In this document: one piece after another, positions 4,201 to 5,163 of the stretch
Position numbering within the stretch: the stretch's first letter is position 1
How the letters are laid out: every line of letters begins with the position of its first letter
Assembly (NCBI GenBank): GCA_023253615.1
Contig: JALRFZ010000243.1
Span: 1 to 5,163, forward strand
Reading direction: 5' to 3'
DNA: 5,163 nucleotides
Source of the DNA: Verrucomicrobiales bacterium
GTDB taxonomy: Bacteria; Verrucomicrobiota; Verrucomicrobiia; Verrucomicrobiales; DEV007
Notes under the pieces: generated by a model
Told to the model about the DNA's origin: nothing
The model's input: the letters and a program-made list of their open reading frames with translations, nothing else
Database searches by the model: none
Made by a program: the position numbers and the translations under genes

Positions 4201-5163
4201 AGCCTCACCGTCAGCAAGGCGACCGCCCAGATCCTGTTGACCGGCTTGAACCCCGTCTACAACGGATCTCCGCAGGGAACGGGTATCGCGACCGTTCCCG
4301 CCGGTCTCGGTTACACGGCCACCTACAACGGATCGACCACCCTCCCCACGGAGGCCGGGACCTATCCTCTCAGCGTCACGATCAATGATCTTCTATACCA
4401 GGGGACGGCCTCGGACGATTTCGTCATCCAAAAAGCGATGGGTGAGGTCACGCTCACGGGCCTCGGGAAGGTCTACACGGGCTCTCCCCAGGGCGCTGGC
4501 GCCACGACCGTGCCAGCGGGGGTGCCGGTCGTTTTCACCTATGATGGTCTGCCCGTACATCCCGAAAACGCAGGCACCTACGCGGTCGTCGCGACGATCG
4601 ATCATCCCTCCGTCGAGGGCTCCGCCACCGGCACCTTCGTGATCGGGAAAGCGTCCCAGCCGATTGGTTTCGCTCCCATCCTCGATCAGTTCGCGACGAA
4701 CACTGTCCATCTCACCGCGACGGGGGGGGGCTCGAACAATCCCGTCGTTTTCGAAGTCGTCGAGGGCACCGCGACGCTCTCCGGTGGCAATGTGCTGACC
4801 TTCTCCGCCGAGGGCACCGTCAGCGTGCGCGCCTCGCAGGCAGGCGATGCGAACCACCTCGATGCCGACACGGTGACGCGATCGTTCAATGTCACGAAAT
4901 TCCCCGCGACGGTCACCTTGCTGAACCTCACCCAGGGCTACGATGGCACGCCCCGGCCCGTCGCCTACACCACCTCTCCGGCAGGGCTCAACGTCACCCT
5001 CACCTATGACGGATCTCCGGAGCCGCCGGTCGTCCCGAGGAGCTATTTCGTCCTCGCCGTGGTCGATGAGCCTTTTTACCAAGGCGACATCGGTGGTTAC
5101 CTGACGATCACCAAAGGCGTCCAGACGATCGATTTTCCCGCGATCCCGCCGCAGTCGGCGACC
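1291..5163 (+). CDS. Large exported M12-type zinc metallopeptidase with KNH-like domain and Ig-like/MBG repeat stalk, 3' end beyond window
   Basis: ATG at 1291 opens 1291 codons with no stop up to the window end. Order by residue: hydrophobic anchor 13-29; Gly/Pro/Ser-rich linker 33-83; propeptide about 84-275 with Cys262, the only cysteine visible in the protein; acidic linker 278-293; peptidase about 303-530 with HEVGHNIGSGH (443-453) and Met-turn IMAYDW (Met485); KNH-like domain 574-665; then repeats from 669 onward. Zinc ligands would be His443, His447 and His453 with Glu444 as general base, as in metzincins. The peptidase probably acts outside the cell or on its surface, held away from it or bound to matrix by the repeat stalk; its protein substrate is unknown. 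In-frame GTG (1231) and TTG (1204) exist upstream after TAG at 1171, but ATG 1291 directly precedes the basic-plus-hydrophobic N-terminus and is preferred. No clear Shine-Dalgarno site. Family M12/reprolysin-like is well supported; exact subfamily is not. Confidence 0.9.
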   Translation, partial: MKRPGLLEKIIRLSGPLLVLGLLIALVLWREEGVNPSGKPGEVVSGAGEVSESNASPNSPIPGDIDPASAGRGESPGLLPPAPARVDPVFRTLGEPTPVRPFPRGANQERRFAGVTTRELNEAARLADPVVLAMSPADGRVDLLPEEIDKHTKAARRMVLDTKALDAIAEGRAGRMKVPLPDGTAVDLVFHRVRDRGGMTRTLEGEVEGEPQKTVAQFVYHDGIVHGSVARYDIDRHYEYRILSSGFLMVTELDLESMTDNCGGSPPPPAADIVHAAEGPDGEESAGEEDGDGSVSSPDTSGYVTMDIVVGYDAGARVADGGVSQIEARIISSVDRMNLAFTNSAITQTEIMLLGVIEDPNYVFPGGTSGDMGSADELGNLNNTTGSNPALNAVSDYATALGADLRAFVVRDADGSAGIAYKPGTSSVTARTYMTSTRITFAHEVGHNIGSGHSWGDSSGDSSKTVHNYGWRLAPAGQTRVRTIMAYDWAWGNGSRIPYFANPAVTYQGARTGQINGYNATGDVLSDSRYVSGGLEGSHGAGFDGTNPSLGARNGPYILAQAPGRANQRTRTNFQIVDPAAGVTWTSGETRQIYWTGGDYEDSVSISLYKGGVLQATIASGLSGEQRKYSWVLPAGLANGNDYMIRVTRNGTLSADSGIFSLSGGTGSQTITFAPITNKITTDTFTLSATGGGSGNPVTFAVTSGPAVIGSGNLVSFTGAGSVTITASQAGNANYLPAEDVSRTFNVTKATATLSLAPLSQTYNGSARTVSATTNPPSLPVTITYNGSATPPVNAGSYTVIGNINHSLYQGTMSGTLVVAKATATVTLSALNQVYDGGPKPVTVTTSPVGLSYSLTYNGIASAPFNAGSYAVEVIINAPNHQGSGSGTLNVSQAPQTISFPSLGNAVTTDTVTLAATGGASGNPVTYAVTEGPGQITGGNQLTFTGAGLVRVVASQGGNTNFLAAVPVERSLTVSKATAQILLTGLNPVYNGSPQGTGIATVPAGLGYTATYNGSTTLPTEAGTYPLSVTINDLLYQGTASDDFVIQKAMGEVTLTGLGKVYTGSPQGAGATTVPAGVPVVFTYDGLPVHPENAGTYAVVATIDHPSVEGSATGTFVIGKASQPIGFAPILDQFATNTVHLTATGGGSNNPVVFEVVEGTATLSGGNVLTFSAEGTVSVRASQAGDANHLDADTVTRSFNVTKFPATVTLLNLTQGYDGTPRPVAYTTSPAGLNVTLTYDGSPEPPVVPRSYFVLAVVDEPFYQGDIGGYLTITKGVQTIDFPAIPPQSAT
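1327..1377 (+). other. N-terminal signal anchor or signal peptide of the metallopeptidase
   Basis: After basic residues (Lys2, Arg3, Lys9, Arg12) residues 13-29 are hydrophobic (LVLGLLIALVLW), followed by Arg30-Glu31-Glu32. No AxA-type cleavage site or lipobox follows, so it may remain as an uncleaved anchor with the rest of the protein outside. A non-canonical cleavage site cannot be excluded. Confidence 0.6.
1540..2115 (+). other. Propeptide-like N-terminal domain with lone cysteine
   Basis: Residues about 84-275 lie between the linker and the catalytic domain. The pattern is a helical start (TTRELNEAARLAD), then strands with GRMKVPLPDGT and FVYHDGIVHGSV, ending at VTELDLESMTDNCGG. This layout suits the propeptide that keeps M12-type zymogens inactive. 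Cys262 (2074-2076) in DNCGG is the candidate zinc-binding switch residue. The boundary is inferred; no family name is assigned. Confidence 0.5.
2197..2880 (+). other. Metzincin (M12 / reprolysin-like) catalytic domain
   Basis: Residues about 303-530. It starts with a beta strand (YVTMDIVVGYD), a helix (IEARIISSVDRMNLAFTNS) and a substrate-edge strand (EIMLLGVIED). It carries ITFAHEVGHNIGSGH with the complete zinc signature at 443-453, and RTIMAYDW around Met485, 32 residues after the third His, as the Met-turn. RIPYFANPAVTYQG (496-509) is the segment typically following the Met-turn in bacterial M12-type peptidases. All signature residues are present, so the enzyme should be active once released from its propeptide. 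Confidence 0.88.
3010..3285 (+). other. Kre9/KNH-like beta-sandwich domain
   Basis: Residues 574-665: FQIVDPAAGVTWTSGET, QIYWTGGDY, VSISLYKGG, then YSWVLPAGLANGNDYMIRV and a final SGIFSLSG strand. This order (P--G--W--G----I-W, V-I-LY, W-VP--L--G-DY-I-V) matches the Ser/Thr-rich, Kre9/KNH1-like domain family, common as a spacer after catalytic domains in bacterial secreted proteins. Role is probably structural or wall/matrix binding. Confidence 0.7.
3295..3534 (+). repeat. Repeat A1: bacterial Ig-like unit, 80 residues
   Basis: Starts QTITFAPI, contains LSATGGGSGNPVTFAV, the GAGSVTITASQAGNANY strand-turn, and ends RTFNVT. Typical of the QTI-F Ig-like repeats of large bacterial surface proteins. 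It is preceded by a short Gly/Ser/Thr linker rather than by a B unit. Confidence 0.8.
3535..3750 (+). repeat. Repeat B1: MBG/YDG-type unit, 72 residues
   Basis: Starts KATATLSL, has the two YNG motifs at unit positions 15-17 and 37-39, NAGSYTV and YQG, and ends SGTLVVA. First member of the first BB pair. Confidence 0.8.
3751..3966 (+). repeat. Repeat B2: MBG/YDG-type unit, 72 residues
   Basis: Starts KATATVTL, has YDG at 15-17 and YNG at 37-39, and NAGSYAV. The usual YQG is replaced by HQG. Second member of the first BB pair; followed by a QAP linker into A2. Confidence 0.8.
3967..4215 (+). repeat. Repeat A2: bacterial Ig-like unit with 3-residue linker
   Basis: Linker QAP, then an 80-residue core from 3976: QTISFPSL, LAATGGASGNPVTYAV, GAGLVRVVASQGGNTNF, ending RSLTVS. 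The core is exactly as long as A1 and lies 681 bases after it. Confidence 0.8.
4216..4431 (+). repeat. Repeat B3: MBG/YDG-type unit, 72 residues
   Basis: Starts KATAQILL, has YNG at 15-17 and 37-39, shares SPQG-G--TVPAG with B4, has EAGTY and YQG, and ends DDFVIQ. First member of the second BB pair. Confidence 0.8.
4432..4647 (+). repeat. Repeat B4: MBG/YDG-type unit, 72 residues
   Basis: Starts KAMGEVTL, has YTG at 15-17 and YDG at 37-39, SPQG-G--TVPAG as in B3, and NAGTYAV. The YQG position reads VEG. Second member of the second BB pair. Confidence 0.8.
4648..4896 (+). repeat. Repeat A3: bacterial Ig-like unit with 3-residue linker
   Basis: Linker KAS, then the core from 4657: QPIGFAPI, LTATGGGSNNPVVFEV, EGTVSVRASQAGDANH, ending RSFNVT. 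Same 80-residue core length as A1 and A2, again 681 bases downstream. The Gly-Gly-Gly codons are written as a nine-G run. Confidence 0.8.
4722..4730 (+). repeat. Nine-G homopolymer inside repeat A3
   Basis: Nine consecutive G span the end of a Thr codon and the Gly-Gly-Gly codons of the ATGGG motif. At the matching place A1 uses GGC GGA GGA and A2 uses GGA GGA GCC, which break the run. A one-base slip would frameshift the rest of the protein. Confidence 0.85.
4897..5112 (+). repeat. Repeat B5: solitary, divergent MBG/YDG-type unit, 72 residues
   Basis: Starts KFPATVTL, has YDG at 15-17 and 37-39, and YQG near the end. The conserved NAGSY reads VPRSY, by in-frame substitutions rather than a frameshift. 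Unlike earlier B units it has no B partner and is followed directly by an A-type start. Confidence 0.78.
5113..5163 (+). repeat. Repeat A4: start of a further Ig-like unit, cut by window end
   Basis: Linker KGV followed by QTIDFPAI at 5122 matches the first residues of A1-A3. Only 14 residues of the core are visible. It shows that the repeat array continues beyond the window. Confidence 0.65.

Noticed and set aside
4393..5082. Minus-strand open frame (229 codons) in the repeat region
   Set aside because: It is a shadow of the repeats; its apparent internal repetition mirrors the A/B units of the plus strand.
3295..5163. CRISPR array or DNA-level tandem repeat
   Set aside because: The periodicity is in the protein; DNA copies differ at many positions, and there are no short identical repeats with unique spacers.

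Overview
This GC-rich window holds two divergently transcribed, apparently exported genes, each cut off by a window edge, separated by a 202-bp intergenic region. No RNA gene, mobile element, CRISPR array or terminator is visible, and both gene 3' ends lie outside the window. The style of the large gene (secreted M12-type metallopeptidase, Kre9/KNH-like domain, then bacterial Ig-like and MBG/YDG repeats), the neighbouring secreted beta-helix protein and the absence of clear Shine-Dalgarno sites before both starts suggest a Verrucomicrobiota bacterium (Luteolibacter/Haloferula-like). That assignment is inference from domain style, not from a marker gene.

Left part (1-1088, minus strand): the N-terminal 362 residues of a secreted right-handed parallel beta-helix protein of the pectate-lyase-3 / GH28-related type. 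It has a cleavable signal peptide and what looks like a small beta-rich module inserted into the helix. Substrate unknown; polysaccharide is the reasonable guess.

Middle (1089-1290): divergent promoter region. It contains a G/C-rich inverted repeat, a short direct repeat and a weak candidate -10 box for the right-hand gene.

Right part (1291-5163, plus strand): 1291 codons without a stop, still open at the window end. Order: N-terminal hydrophobic anchor, low-complexity linker, propeptide with the only cysteine of the visible protein, acidic linker, zinc metallopeptidase with HExxHxxGxxH and a Met-turn, KNH-like domain, then a long stalk of two repeat types. Type A (80-residue Ig-like core starting QTI-F) and type B (72-residue MBG/YDG) are arranged A-BB-A-BB-A-B-A. 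Spacing is exact to the codon: A cores start at 3295, 3976, 4657 and 5122, giving periods of 227, 227 and 155 codons, the last being shorter by exactly one B unit.

Both products appear to act outside the cytoplasm, one on carbohydrate (inferred) and one on protein. Their shared intergenic region allows coordinated expression, but nothing here proves a joint pathway. The most notable features are the rigid two-level repeat grammar with a one-unit loss, the lone candidate cysteine-switch residue, and a run of nine G in a repeat codon stretch.
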